From: Clostridiales bacterium
GTDB lineage: Bacteria > Bacillota > Clostridia > Oscillospirales > Oscillospiraceae
DNA length: 23,243 nt
Reading direction: 5' to 3'
Assembly: GCA_021203685.1 (NCBI GenBank)
Contig: JAJQAS010000006.1
Location: 1 to 23,243 of the forward strand
Shown here: positions 22,883-23,243 of the stretch, in pieces
Position numbering within the stretch: position 1 is the first letter of the stretch
Layout of the letters: each line of letters starts with the position of its first letter
The notes under the pieces: model-generated
Seen by the model: only the letters and a program-made list of their open reading frames with translations
What the model was told of the DNA's origin: nothing
Databases searched by the model: none
Made by a program: the position numbers and the translations under genes

Positions 22883-23243
22883 AACGCTTGCTCCTTACTG
22901 AAATATTTACCTTTGCCGGCAAAACCGGCACATACAACAAATGAATTGCCTGCGGCAAACTCCCCTCGAAACCCGGAATAAATTGCCGCAAAAGGGTAAA
23001 ATCAATGCTTTTTTGATAGATTCTTCACTTTTGTCTATCTTTTACCATTTTGCATAATTGACAACACTTTTCAATTTCAATTTTTGTACATTGTTATTAT
23101 ATTTCTAAAAGACGTTTATGGATAGGAATAATTTTTGAGCGTTTTTGCATTTTTTTTAGAATCCCTTGCAACCTCCTAAAATATGTGCAATAAATAATGA
23201 AAAAAATATCTTTCATTTCTCTCTTTTGAAACGATTTATTCTT
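22883..23243 (-). promoter_or_regulatory. AT-rich upstream control region of the GH2-symporter unit
   Basis: No gene is supported in these 361 bp. Minus-strand promoter candidates are TTGTCA with a poor -10 (AAGATA) about 17 bp on, near 23034-23065, and a TATAAT near 23095-23100 with a poor -35. Nearer the gene are inverted pairs: GATAGA/TCTATC (23015-23020, 23034-23039), TGCGGCAA/TTGCCGCA (22952-22959, 22983-22990), TTGCC/GGCAA (22947-22951, 22955-22959) and GCCGG/CCGGC (22916-22930). These suggest operator or leader structures. The base composition is far more AT-rich than the gene. Confidence 0.45.

Overview
The window looks like chromosomal DNA from a GC-rich gut Clostridia member, probably Oscillospiraceae (Flavonifractor/Lawsonibacter/Oscillibacter-like). 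This is inferred from the mix of features rather than from a marker gene: strong AGGAGG-type ribosome binding sites, consensus sigma-A promoters with 17-bp spacers, a class B sortase with an SPKTG substrate, a DivIVA-like coiled-coil protein, an orphan tartrate/fumarate dehydratase beta subunit, and GC-rich intergenic hairpin repeats of a kind common in that group. No rRNA, tRNA, CRISPR array, transposase or phage gene was seen.

Layout. 1-2000 (minus): an acidic, internally repeated lipoprotein and a monoacylglycerol-lipase-like alpha/beta hydrolase. 2114-5145 (plus): a surface-display module made of an LCP (LytR-CpsA-Psr) type membrane protein, a class B sortase, and a secreted Ser-rich protein ending in SPKTG plus a membrane anchor, closed by a strong terminator. 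5372-8469 (minus): two translation-associated genes, an EF-G-like GTPase with altered G motifs behind a ~125-nt leader, and a YlmH-type S4 RNA-binding protein. 8742-10148 (plus): a membrane-anchored family 3 glycoside hydrolase. 10276-17404 (minus): a run of seven genes (acyltransferase 3, ProB, ProC, aldose 1-epimerase-like, dehydratase beta subunit, DivIVA-like, MBL/beta-CASP hydrolase), split by terminators and promoters into several units. 17595-18845 (plus): fabH behind a near-perfect promoter. 18997-22882 (minus): a two-gene sugar-use unit, a GH2 beta-glycosidase followed by a GPH-family sugar:cation symporter. 22883-23243 is AT-rich upstream control DNA of that unit.

How the genes work together. 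The LCP/sortase/SPKTG trio is the clearest functional system: the sortase should anchor the neighbouring Ser-rich protein to peptidoglycan, and the LCP-type protein could load a glycopolymer on the wall or on that protein. ProC and ProB are two of the three proline biosynthesis steps; ProA is not in the window. The symporter imports a glycoside that the cytoplasmic GH2 enzyme hydrolyses. The GH3 enzyme probably acts on wall-derived or dietary sugars at the cell surface. Most other genes are single housekeeping functions.

The most interesting points are the sortase B/SPKTG/LCP locus, the EF-G paralog lacking the usual catalytic His with a repeat-bearing leader, a C10 homopolymer inside the dehydratase beta-subunit gene, a helical C-terminal extension on the GH2 enzyme, and several intergenic repeat families (heptamer arrays at 13134-13268; GC-rich palindromic elements at 18693-18955 and 20541-20566). 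No clearly new defence or mobile system was found.
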